A DNA stretch of 64,000 nt. Source: Astropecten irregularis. Taxonomy: Eukaryota; Echinodermata; Asteroidea; Paxillosida; Astropectinidae. Below, in pieces: positions 13,401-21,095 of the stretch (position 1 is the stretch's first letter; the number at the start of each line of letters is the position of its first letter). The stretch is from NCBI GenBank assembly GCA_963971285.1, contig OZ020256.1, positions 5,148,501-5,212,500 of the forward strand, read 5' to 3'. The notes below the pieces were generated by a model. That model did no database searches, was not told where the DNA came from, and worked only from the letters and a program-made list of their open reading frames with translations. The position numbers and the translations under genes are program-made.

Positions 13401-13614
13401 TGGCGAGGTCTTCTGCATCCGATGCATTGACAAACAGACCACCCTGCCTGGCCACTTCTACGAGCGTCCCGTCGCTGTCTGCCGGCCCTGCTACAGGGAG
13501 CTCAAGCTGGGGTCATCCGACGCTGCGTCCCCTTCCTCCTCCCAGCCATCTTCCCCGACTATCTCCATGTACCAGCCCCAGCTGGATAACTACATCAACG
13601 AGAACCATCAATGA
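1436..13614 (+). CDS. mtmr6/7/8: Myotubularin-related lipid phosphatase, MTMR6/7/8 group, with C-terminal FYVE domain (5' end missing)
   Basis: Removes the 3-phosphate from PI3P and PI(3,5)P2 on endosomal membranes (family knowledge). I joined 13 exons, all frame-consistent with GT/AG borders: 1436-1598, 2493-2650, 3573-3701, 4341-4475, 5068-5200, 5671-5780, 7972-8097, 8773-8822, 9224-9424, 10331-10465, 11017-11143, 11621-12031 and 13384-13614, giving 702 residues to a TGA stop. Order: end of PH-GRAM (1-55), phosphatase domain (~75-450) with [12 protein letters not shown] (catalytic Cys ~289, Arg ~295), acidic Ser-rich linker (~490-605), then a zinc-finger FYVE (~608-670). Motifs such as [30 protein letters not shown] and [11 protein letters not shown] place it with MTMR6/7/8 rather than MTMR3/4. 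About 50 N-terminal residues are missing and no matching exon is seen at 1-1435, so the start lies upstream. Vertebrate MTMR6-8 lack a FYVE domain. Confidence 0.93.
1822..2158 (+). mobile_element. tRNA-derived SINE, family 2, copy 1
   Basis: The head reads GGTGGCAAGTGCGTTAGGC with B-box GGGTTCGAATCC. The body shares the GGTTTTCCTCCC..CCTCCA segment with family 1, and the tail is (TTA)n. The matching copy is at 12098-12408. It sits in an intron of the myotubularin gene. Confidence 0.8.
2315..2415. mobile_element. GCATGCG-rich fold-back element, partial copy
   Basis: It begins ATGGGAGACTTTGGAGA and continues with GAGTCAACAGCGCACGCGC, then GTGAGCATGCGCGCATTG. The same words occur in the copies at 5822-5990 and 30624-30773; only the 30.6-kb copy keeps both long arms. 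Confidence 0.6.
2679..2938. mobile_element. MITE with TTAAGSTGCGTTCRAGTAG ends
   Basis: A left end TTAAGCTGCGTTCGAGTAG and the inverted right end CTACTTGAACGCACCTTAA bound about 260 bp without coding potential. TTAA at both ends suggests a TTAA target. It lies between exons 2 and 3 of the listed myotubularin exons. Confidence 0.6.
3861..3933. mobile_element. CCTAGCAGG hairpin element, degenerate copy
   Basis: GGCGTTTCGATCCTAGCAGG is followed by a partly decayed inverted copy ending ATTGAAAGGCGTCAGGC. The best-preserved member is at 24078-24171, and a half copy lies at 10505-10551. Confidence 0.6.
4823..4896 (-). mobile_element. tRNA-like SINE head or tRNA pseudogene
   Basis: On the minus strand GGATAGCTCAGTTGG (A-box) and GGTTCGAATCC (B-box) are present. 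The would-be acceptor arms (GGGCTGG and CGCTCCA) do not pair, so this is not a working tRNA gene. It is most simply a SINE head inside a myotubularin intron. Confidence 0.55.
5822..5990. mobile_element. GCATGCG-rich fold-back element, copy 2
   Basis: Starts CAATGGGAGACTTTTGAGAC, contains repeated GTGAGCATGC units and ends CAAAGTCTCCCATTG, the inverse of the start. The interior differs from the 30.6-kb copy, where the long arms are intact. Confidence 0.6.
6372..6708. mobile_element. TTAA-type MITE (TACTTTGG family), full copy
   Basis: Ends are TTAAAGGTAATACCATAC and the inverse GTATGATAGTACCTTTAA. The interior words TGGGCAACC, TTTTTGAGAAAACAGTG and GGTAAATCTGTGAAG recur in all family members. 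It is intronic in the myotubularin gene. Confidence 0.75.
6872..7235. mobile_element. TTAA-type MITE (TACTTTGG family), full copy
   Basis: Begins TTAAAGGTAGTATCTTAC and ends GTATGATATTACCTTTAA, in the opposite orientation to the neighbouring copy at 6372-6708. The frame at 7086-7310 is produced by this repeat and is not a gene. Confidence 0.75.
7535..7922. mobile_element. TACTTTGG-family MITE fused to a GGGCGTTTACG-family MITE
   Basis: The left part (TTAAAGGTACAATATCATAC onward) is a TACTTTGG-family copy lacking its far end. From about 7780 the sequence matches the right half of the element at 49517-49738 (CTTCCGAACCGCAGCC through GAGCCTGAGCCTCCG). One element probably inserted into, or truncated, the other. 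Confidence 0.6.
8505..8728. mobile_element. GCTTAAGCA-rich MITE, divergent copy
   Basis: Contains TTAAGCACCAAAATTTGCTT, GCAAACAATGGCCAAATAC and TCATGCTTAAGCAAATTTTG. These are the reverse-orientation words of the element at 18272-18523. The terminal GGGGCCAATTTCA motif is not preserved here. Confidence 0.55.
9487..9560. repeat. GGTGACCAGACGTCCCCG repeat fragment
   Basis: GGTGACCAGACGTCCCCGAT is followed by repeated GTCCCCGATT words. I recall this motif as a common dispersed repeat end in invertebrate genomes. Only this copy is seen here. Confidence 0.4.
9884..10213. mobile_element. MITE with ATAGACCTTTC ends, copy 1
   Basis: Left end ATAGACCTTTCTTTTGTTTA and right end AACGAAAGGTCTATA are inverted. 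The interior matches the copy at 30072-30404 along most of its length (for example CGTCTTCTTGACAGA and TTTGATGGCTC). Confidence 0.7.
10505..10551. mobile_element. CCTAGCAGG hairpin element, half copy
   Basis: TTAGGAGGGCCTGACGCG and TTTCGATCCTAGCAGGATC match the left arm of the element at 24078-24171. The right arm is absent. Confidence 0.6.
10553..10845 (-). mobile_element. tRNA-derived SINE, family 1, copy 2
   Basis: Reverse orientation relative to 908-1193. It starts with the (ATT)n tail complement and ends in the tRNA-like head (TTGAACCCGGTCCGCAGAGG, ACCGCTACACC). It lies in the intron after the exon 10331-10465. Confidence 0.75.
10848..10972. mobile_element. TACTTTGG-family MITE, truncated
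   Basis: CAGGCGGAAATATTTTTAAC, AGTATATTTCTACC and AAATCTGTGAACATTTC match one end of the family. Only about a third of an element remains, abutting the SINE at 10553-10845. Confidence 0.6.
12098..12408 (+). mobile_element. tRNA-derived SINE, family 2, copy 2
   Basis: Closely follows the copy at 1822-2158 from GGTGGCAAGTGCGTTAGGC to an (ATT)n tail, with small deletions (for example near 12290). It sits in the last intron of the myotubularin gene, within the FYVE domain. Confidence 0.8.
12602..12770. repeat. GACTCGAGTC / GACTTGACTT repeat patch
   Basis: Dense overlapping words of the type GACTCGAGTC, GACTTGACTT and GTGACTTG. Similar patches occur at 52995-53092 and at 49378-49460, so this is a dispersed, internally repetitive element rather than coding DNA. 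Confidence 0.6.
13086..13318. mobile_element. GGGCCAATTTCA MITE, copy 1
   Basis: GGGCCAATTTCAC and the inverse GTGAAATTGGCCC are the ends. The interior has TTGCTTAGCACAAAAATG, AACAACAGCCAAAGAACAAT and GTGATACACAACACATGG, shared with the copies at 19171, 22765 and 24253. Flanking triplets are CAG on the left and CTG on the right. It lies just before the last myotubularin exon. Confidence 0.8.
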
Positions 13615-13633
13615 GTTTGCCTGGAGAGATCAG

Positions 13634-13790
13634 GGGTCGATTTCACGAAGCCCTGCGATCGATCGATCGTATCTGGAGTTTCGAAGGATGATTCCCATCG
13701 TAGAGGGGCCTACCCTACGTAAGACTGCAATGCATCATAAGTCCAACGATTGATAGTATAAAGTTGCGATGAGTTTGGTGAAATCAACCC
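13634..13790. mobile_element. GGGTCGATTTCACGAAG MITE in the myotubularin 3' UTR
   Basis: The ends are GGGTCGATTTCACGAAG and the inverse GGTGAAATCAACCC. The centre carries GATCGATCGAT and CCTACGTAAGAC. It begins 20 bp after the myotubularin stop codon and precedes the likely poly(A) signal, so it is probably transcribed as part of the 3' UTR and could fold into a hairpin. Confidence 0.8.
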
Positions 13791-13862
13791 CTGAACTTCA
13801 CACACCAAACGGCTACAATATGATATAGCATCGTCTAAGCATCTTTCTCCCTCAAAAGAAAA

Positions 13863-13868
13863 AATAAA
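13863..13868 (+). terminator. Candidate poly(A) signal of the myotubularin gene
   Basis: AATAAA about 250 bp after the stop codon. It is the first such hexamer downstream; use of it is inferred. Confidence 0.45.
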
Positions 13869-13869
13869 C

Positions 13870-14390
13870 AAGAGACAGGTGGAAATTTATCACAAAAGTC
13901 AGGAATTTAAGTTATGTTATTGGCTGCTTGAGGGGAAGGAAGGCAAGAGATTGTCAGCGCTCGGTTTACATGTAGATTTGCAGGCCTGGAAATAAACGGA
14001 GGCCACGGAGGCCATGGCCTTCGTTGCTCTGGTTCTTGACCTTGGTGCCCCTTCAAATGTTTCCATAGACATAATGATTTTCCAATGGAATTGCCCTTTG
14101 CAGTGGAAAATTGGCCTTGCCGTTACCAAACCTTGGGCCTGTTTGTTTATTAAGGCAAAGGATCTCAGATTTGCGGATCCACATCCTATGCAGGGTACGC
14201 TAAAATGGGATCCGGATCCGCAGAATCGGTGATCCTGTGCACCTAATTTCTAGCCCTGGATTTGACAGTCGGGCGCTAGCTTCCTCCGTCTGTTGAACCT
14301 CAAGAGATGAGTTATCAACAGGAAAAGTCATAAAGGACTAGCTTGGGAACAAATACAGGATCTGAACTGAGGATTGTACTCACCCACCCT
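13870..14390. other. Intergenic DNA with a GGGCCTGTTTG element
   Basis: No gene seen. From about 14125 to 14245 the words GGGCCTGTTTGTTTATTA, GCAGGGTACGCTAAAATGG and GATCCGGATCCGCAG match the complete element at 53649-53758; the right end of this copy is decayed. Confidence 0.55.
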
Positions 14391-14650
14391 CTAACATTTA
14401 AAATCATTCTCCTGGTTGATGATCATATCTGGGTAAAAATTTCTGAATATTCTTCGTGAAGCAAATGTCGGGATTCTTCTAGTAGAGGCTACAATGGTTC
14501 TCCGTGTTTCAGCCCCATGTAGAAATACTGGTTTTATAACGATTGTGTTGAAGATCTTTATCTTTGATCGAAGAAATAGTTGACGAACACCAGATATTCT
14601 TTTGCCAGTTTTAGACTGCCCTTGCTTTGCCAATTCTTACTCTTACATCT
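14391..14650 (-). pseudogene. Fragment of a non-LTR retrotransposon reverse transcriptase (C-terminal part)
   Basis: An 80-codon minus-strand frame contains SKIKIFNTIVIKPVFLHGAE followed by TRR. This resembles the conserved stretch after the RT domain of many LINEs (KLRIFNSNVKSVLLYGxETW). Nothing else of the element is seen on either side, so it is a dead scrap. The identification rests on a short motif. Confidence 0.5.
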
Positions 14651-14670
14651 GTGTGAGACTCCGTCCCTAT

Positions 14671-14996
14671 AGGCATTTTCACACTATCTCCTTTTCGATC
14701 CGTGTTGAAACCAACCGGGATCCATCCCGGTTCAGCTCGGCAAGTTTTTGAACCGGATCAAAGATACGCAACATTCACACTACGTTTATACAACACAGAT
14801 CATGGCGCAAAATGCAGTTTGGAACCGGGTTGAGATTTTCAACCCTTCTCCCTACCAGGGTTGATTTCGATCCGGCTTGGCTATCCTACCCGGGTTGGCT
14901 CGGGGTTGAAAATGTTCAAGTGTGAAAAGGGTTGGAAAAAATCTCAAGGTTCGATCCGGTTCCAACCCCGAAATTTTGGATAATGTGAAAAGCCCT
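14671..14996. mobile_element. MITE with AGGCATTTTCACACTATC ends
   Basis: Left end AGGCATTTTCACACTATC, right end GATAATGTGAAAAGCCCT (inverted). The interior has several GATCCGGTT and AACCGGGAT words pairing across the centre. The frame at 14922 overlapping it is not a gene. Confidence 0.6.
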
Positions 14997-15284
14997 CAAG
15001 TTGCTCTTTTAATACTGAGTACGTATTCATGTTACTACATGTACAAGTGTCTAATTTCCGGCTGTTCAGTTCTACATGTTCTATCTTTGGCAGTATTAAA
15101 GTATGTAAGACTTTTTAATGTTTGGAAATTACTGCATGTTAGCAACGAATCATTTGAATTTCATTCTCGGCTGGGATTTTTGGAGAAGGGAAGAGGCAAG
15201 TCTTTCAACCTTGACAAGTGCAGTGCACTTCGGTGTTATAGATTACAGGTTCGTTATTGTCAAATGTGCCACGCTTAAGCCCAG

Positions 15285-15452
15285 TTCATACATTCATGAA
15301 GCGAAGCGAATTTGACCTCATAGATTCGTAGCAGACAATTTGCACCGGTTGAAAATGTGCTCAACTTCTTGCGAACATTCTTTGTAAATATCTACCGGTA
15401 GTTGTGACTTCAGTTTCGCTTCGCACAAAGCACATGCATGAAGGCGTTTGAC
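15285..15452. mobile_element. Possible MITE with TTCATACATTCATG and GCGAAGCGAA arms
   Basis: Left CAGTTCATACATTCATGAAG then GCGAAGCGAA; right TTTCGCTTCGC then GCATGAAGG, which pair approximately. ACCGGT occurs twice inside. The ends are uncertain. Confidence 0.35.
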
Positions 15453-17107
15453 AACGAATAATAAGATGCCATTACAAAGGGCTGGAGATGGTAGAGCTCT
15501 ATCACCTGAATCTATAGGTCTTCTAATTCAAGTCTCGTTTCTGTCGAGATCTTGTTTGCTGATCCAGAGAACATCATTTCAATCGATATCAAATCGGTTG
15601 ACCACTAATTTTGATTTTCGGAATTATGATATGTCACATTTGTAGGGGGAAAAATGCCCAAAACTCATGAGATTGACTCTCAAGAGAAGATACTAAAAAA
15701 TTTATGATGAAATAGTTTAACCGTGTAGACATTGATTTTGGGCGAAATTTTATCACTTACCTGTACTTAAAGATTCGCTAAAACCAGAAAACACTTGATA
15801 GAAGCATTTGACAAATCTTGTATATTTAACATTATGAGAAATTTAAGTGATTATATGAAATCATACAGAGACCTAATATGTCAGTAAGTTATAGTAGTTA
15901 TATTTATACCTTACCTTTTAAATACCGGTACCCACTTTTAGCCTGTTGTTGGCTGGTATCTTGACACAGTAGGTTGTGTGAATTATTTATTGTTCTATCC
16001 ACGAGTTGAATTTTGGATCATGCGGTGATCATCCAATTTTTAGCTCGTGTCTGAAACTTTCACTCTCTGACGCTCTTCATATCCATATTTTCAAGCTTGA
16101 CCACCTGGGATCAAAGCAGTAAAGAAATTTGACTCTTGAAAAAGATTTTTTTCAAGAAACATCTCTGAGTTAAACTGTTGTTGCCACTTGTTTGCTTGAT
16201 ACGAAAACATAATTATTCAAAATTGAAAACAAAATCTTTTTTTTTGTGGGGGGGGAATCTTCGAAGTGATTTAATGGTTAAAGTACATCATTGGTCAAGT
16301 TTTTGTATTTGTTTAAGAGTGCATTTATTCCAATTATTATATTCTTTTTTTCAAAATTTATATGATCACACCTGCTTGTGAAAATTTTATGAAGACCGAA
16401 AATCACCTTTTTCAACAAAACAATGAATTACAATTTTTCCTTTTCAGTTGGTGAAGTAAATTTGAGGGCATTACTTTTTATTCCAAAGTTTTCATTCCAG
16501 TCACGAAATCTATTTCTGGGATCTCTGGGAGAAAACTTCCATCTGAAAAAAGGAAAAGATGTAGAAAGTGGGTTTAGCCTGACAACTCAACTTATATGAA
16601 GATAGGCTAGGATTCCTTGACATGCAGTACATGTAGTTTGATGGGCTGTGCAGCTTCTGACTGGCATACAGAGCAAAGAGGTTTGATGCTAGTGCCTCCA
16701 TGATAGAGCTGGATAGTTCAGCTGGTGGAGCACTGATAGTGTGCACAAGATGTCTTGCCGTCGAGTCGTTGTTCATTCAAAGTACCGGGTAGCTTTCGTC
16801 AGCCCACTGATGCTAGAATCTGCTCTTTTACGACAAGGAACTGCCACTACATTCAGCTGTCTGCTCTTAACCCTCAACCATTGAGTCCAATTGTGAGAGT
16901 CGTGCATAGACCCTTTTTTCGAAGATAGACCGGATGTGTGCAGTGAATGTACATGGCAAATTGCTGAAAACTTTGTACTAAAAATCCCATAAGCTGGCTC
17001 ATGATCTGTGTATAGGAGGGTCTACATGTATGTTGTTTACATTGCTCTGTGGAAGTTGTGTTTCGAGCCGTTTGCTAGTTTGTTTGACATTGACTTGGTA
17101 TTCACAT
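15453..17107. other. Gene-free intergenic DNA
   Basis: No exon with flanking splice sites and family motif was found. The only notable pieces are a weak tRNA-like SINE head near 16700-16760 (GAGCTGGATAGTTCAGCTGG) and a short ATAGACCCTTTT..GAGGGTCTA inverted pair at about 16905-17030. Confidence 0.5.
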
Positions 17108-17964
17108 ACGGAGCTCTAGAGGTGCCATCCGACTTGTTTAGATCCTGAGATAAATTATCACGGGATGATGACATATTACATGCAAGATGACGACATCCTG
17201 AGATAATTTATCACGAGATGACGACTTCTTAAAATCAAGATGACGACATCTTGAGATAATATATCTTGGGATGATGACATCCTAAAATCAAGATGACGAC
17301 ATCTTGAGATAATTTATCACGAGATGACGACTTCTTAAAATCAAGATGACGACATCTTGAGATAATATATCACGGGATGATGACATCCTAAAATCAAGAT
17401 GACGACATCTTGAGATAATATATCACGGGATGATGACATCCTAAAATCAAGATGACGACATCTTGAGATAATATATCACGGGATGATGACATCCTAAAAT
17501 CAAGATGACGACATCTTGAGATAATATATCACGGGATGATGACATCCTAAAATCAAGATGACGACATCTTGAGATAATATATCATGGGATGATGACATCC
17601 TAAAATCAAGATGACGACATCTTGAGATAATATATCACGGGATGACCACATCCTAAAATCAAGATGACGACATCCTGAGATAATTTATCCCGGGATGACG
17701 ACATCCTAAAATCAAGATGACGATATCCTGGGATAATTTATCATGGGATGACGACATCCTAAAATCAAGATGACGTCATCCCGTGATAAATTATATCAAG
17801 ATGTCGTCATCTTGATTTTAAGAAGTCGTCATCTCGTGATAAATTATCTCAGGATGTCATCATCTTGATTTAAGAAGTTGCCATCCCGTGATAAATTATG
17901 TCAGGATGTCGTCATCTTGACCATAATATTTCGAAGAAGACGGATGGCACCTCTAGAGCTCCGT
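17108..17964. mobile_element. 857-bp fold-back element with exact 8-bp target duplication and internal 53-bp tandem repeats
   Basis: The target duplication ATTCACAT lies at 17100-17107 and 17965-17972. The 24-bp perfect terminal inverted repeats begin ACGGAGCTCTAGAGG and end CCTCTAGAGCTCCGT. Inside, a 53-bp unit (CAAGATGACGACATC..CACGGGATGATGACATCC) repeats about 11-12 times in the left arm and about three times inverted in the right arm. There is no transposase. The 8-bp duplication fits hAT-type transposition. Confidence 0.85.
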
Positions 17965-18271
17965 ATTCACATTCTTTATTGTACACTTCACACTTGACTG
18001 CCTGGCTATTTAACTCTGACTGCAGTAACTTCATCTTCACCAAGCTCACAAAATCCACATTTTACTGATGCACACAAAACTATGTAGTAACACATAAAAA
18101 ACTACATTATCTCAGTTATATTTTTTATGGTATAAGTGTAAAATGTGCACTAGGTTATATTGCCCATCCTAAGTTGGAGTATAGTTTGATTTATAATAAG
18201 ATGTTTGAGATTTAGATGTTATAGATGGTAGGCTGTGCACAGCACTGGAGGTGTAGTATTTCACTGATCAG
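17965..18271. other. Gene-free AT-rich spacer
   Basis: Nothing beyond AT-rich sequence is seen between the two flanking elements. Confidence 0.5.
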
Positions 18272-18523
18272 GGGCCAATTTCACAGAGCTGCTTATTAGC
18301 AAACAATTTGCTTAAGCATGAAAAGTCTTCCTTGAACAAACATGATTACCAACCCAATTTTCATGTGATGTTTTATGGCTTTTGACTTGTATTCGGCCAT
18401 TGTTTGCTGAGCATAACATTCACAAGGTGTTTTGGCTGGCATACTGATTTCAGTGATTTTTATTTACCAAGGTGTTTGGTGCTTAAGCAAATCTTGAAGC
18501 TTAGCAGCTCTATGAAATCGGCG
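18272..18523. mobile_element. GGGCCAATTTCA MITE, divergent subfamily
   Basis: GGGCCAATTTCACAGAGCTG at the left and CAGCTCTATGAAATCGGCG at the right, flanked by CAG on both sides (18269-18271 and 18524-18526). The interior (TGCTTAAGCATGAAAAGTC) matches the element at 8505-8728 rather than the common subfamily. Confidence 0.75.
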
Positions 18524-18947
18524 CAGGTCCAGTGTCTTTAGCTACCCCTTGCCCTCCACCTTCTCCGGAAATTGCTCTAGAATACTGTAAATAAAATGTA
18601 AATTATTTTTGAGCAAACGGTGTGCAATTCTAGGTTTTTTGATAATAAGGCCATCGTAATTTTGCTAGATTGCCAATGCAAAATGTCATGTTGTCGGTGG
18701 AAACACTCTGTCTGTTAGAAATGCTAAAACAAACAAAAACCAAGAAAAAAAGGCAAGGTAAATATTGTTTTAAGAGAATCTATAATATAATAAGTAAAAA
18801 ATATAAATAAATAATTGTCAGTGGTTTAGTATTAGGACATGGAAAATAATAAAGTACATTTCTTGGAGATTATACAAGTGTATTTTGTGCAGTTATTGTG
18901 TGGGAAAGAAGGATTATGATATGCAAATGTTCTTTTTTTTCCTTCGA

Positions 18948-19133
18948 CTGGATTTTTGAATTGATTGTAATGGTCCAGATGGAGGCCATCATATTCAATT
19001 GTTGGTTTGCTTATGTGTAGTCATTATAGTCTAATGACTACAAATAAGCAAACCAACAATGGAATATGATGGCCCCCAGGCAATGGCTACCTCCATCTGG
19101 ACCATTACCGGTACAATCAATTCAAAAATCCAG
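18948..19133. repeat. Long near-perfect hairpin of about 85-bp arms
   Basis: CTGGATTTTTGAATTGATTG at the left is matched by CAATCAATTCAAAAATCCAG at the right, and the arms continue through ATGGTCCAGATGGAG, TTGGTTTGCTTAT and TAGTCATTA to a tight turn near 19035. The right arm has an 18-nt bulge near 19073-19090. No other copy is seen in the window. Confidence 0.8.
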
Positions 19134-19170
19134 TGTGGACCAATAGAATCCCTGGTTAGCCACTCATCAG

Positions 19171-19403
19171 TGGCCAATTTCATGAAGCTGCTAAGCACCA
19201 ACAAATGGCTTAGCACAAACTGTCTTGACTATAAAAACAAACCACCATTACAATTTCCATTTGGTATTCATGGTCATGCGAATGAACAATCACAAGTGAT
19301 ACACCACACATGGAAATTTGGTTGTTCATCCTGTTTTTATTAAAAAGTCAAATTTCATGGTTAGCAATTTTTTTTGTGCTAAGCAGGGCTGTGAAATTGG
19401 CCC
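19171..19403. mobile_element. GGGCCAATTTCA MITE, copy with CAG target duplication
   Basis: TGGCCAATTTCATGAAGCTG to GTGAAATTGGCCC, flanked by CAG (19168-19170 and 19404-19406). It carries the family interior GAACAATCACAAGTGATACA and TTGGTTGTTCATCCTG. Confidence 0.8.
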
Positions 19404-19483
19404 CAGCTAGGGGATTGGGCGTGATGGAGAAGTTGGGGGTTGCTAGCTGACTGTTTTCGGTCACTTCCTGTTTGGGTTTTGGG

Positions 19484-19691
19484 TTAGATGTTTGTTGCCT
19501 GGTTACCAGACTTCACTGGCAGGATTCCAAATATCTCTGGGATAGACCTTATATCACGGTGCATCCATCCTACTACACTGGCAGTGATTTTGCCCTGCTC
19601 ATCTGTGTTTCTACCTATTTTTGAATCAGCCATAACAGTCTTAGCACCCAACTCTCTGAATAATATCCCAACACTACCAATTTCCAATTGA
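19484..19691 (-). other. Unrecognised open frame, about 67 codons
   Basis: A minus-strand frame reads ..LGAKTVMADSKIGRNTDEQG.. and ..TASVVGWMHRDIRSIPEIFG... It looks protein-like and lacks low-complexity features, but I do not recognise the family, and neither splice sites nor a neighbouring exon could be shown. It may be a mobile-element relic. Confidence 0.25.
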
Positions 19692-20281
19692 AAAAAATTG
19701 TTTCATATTATAAGATGATGTAAAATCATTCATGTACATGAAATCCTTTGTTATTCTTCATTTCGTGAATGTGAGTGTTCTATCACACCCCTCAGAATTC
19801 CCTGCAATCTACTGACCACTGACGATCATAGAGTTATATTTAGTTTTTTAATATAACTCTATGCTGGCGATAGATATGGAAGCCTTACCTCCATGCACAA
19901 ACAAGGCGATATGAGCTCTTAGCCAGGGCCTGAATTCATACACGACAATACTTAATCCTCTATGTAAACGTCTTCAGATGAATGGATGAATGACTAGTCA
20001 TGGGTGGGGATTCTACTTCACACAATAACACGGCAAACAAACTATTGGTGGAACCTTCCTCCATGGTACATGTAACATCTTTATATGCCTAGTCATTCCA
20101 TGTACAACACTGTCTGTCTCTGCTGGATCTTTACATATCTCTTGACATATCTTTACATTATAAGTTAAAGGGTGAAGACTGAAGAAAACAGTTTCTTCGA
20201 AAATTGTATCGCAAGGCTTTGCAGTTTGAGGACAATATTTCTAGGACTTGAAATTCGACTTTGATTTGGAGGTAAGGCAAG

Positions 20282-21054
20282 ATGGAAGGCAAGATGGTTG
20301 CGTTGGTGGTGGCTGTGATGACTGTGGGGTTTTATAGCGCAACCGGATTGGCAACTGACGGTAAGTTGGTCTAGTTTTCTCTGTTTGTTTGTTTGTTCGT
20401 TCGTTCGTCTGTTTTTTAGGAGATTGCACATCACAGAGAGTTTGCCTTAAAGGGAGCATATAGGATTTGCAATTCCCCCAAAACATTATTGAGTTTGAGA
20501 CAGAAAATGGACTCAACAGTTCGTAAACAGTGCAGACAGTCACCATGCGAAATTTTGGTTCATCAGATGCTGGGTTTTTCAAGGAAATCAAGATTTATAG
20601 TGTCTTTTCCAAACGGATCGTTCGTTCGAACGAACATAAAGGACACTCAAACTTTCACTCAAGGTATGAATACGGTGCTGGTAGATACATAGGCCCCTAC
20701 CGTTAAAATATTTCCCCCTGAAATGCTGTATTTCCAGAAATTAGTATAACAAAGTCCGAAAACAGTTTTGATCTCGGGGTAAGATCAAAACCATTCTTCA
20801 TGTTTTATATAAAGAAAAATTGAGTCGGGTTTTCGCTATTTTCTCGTGACTCAGATGTCCGATTGAGCTCAAATTTTCACAGGTTTGTTATTTCATGTAC
20901 ATGTTTGATCAGACAAAGTATGAGTGCTGTCCTAGACCTTTACAATCATGTATCAGTGGCGGATCTAGCTTTTTGTTCAGGGGGGGGTTTACCCGGAGTG
21001 AAGTTTTGTAGCCAGGCACTGCGATGGCGGGTGGGGGTAGGTTTATAGGTCAAC

Positions 21055-21095
<41 letters not shown>

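Noticed and set aside
17108..17964. CRISPR-like array, because of regular 53-bp repetition
   Set aside because: Units are contiguous with no unique spacers, invert within the element, and the genome is eukaryotic.
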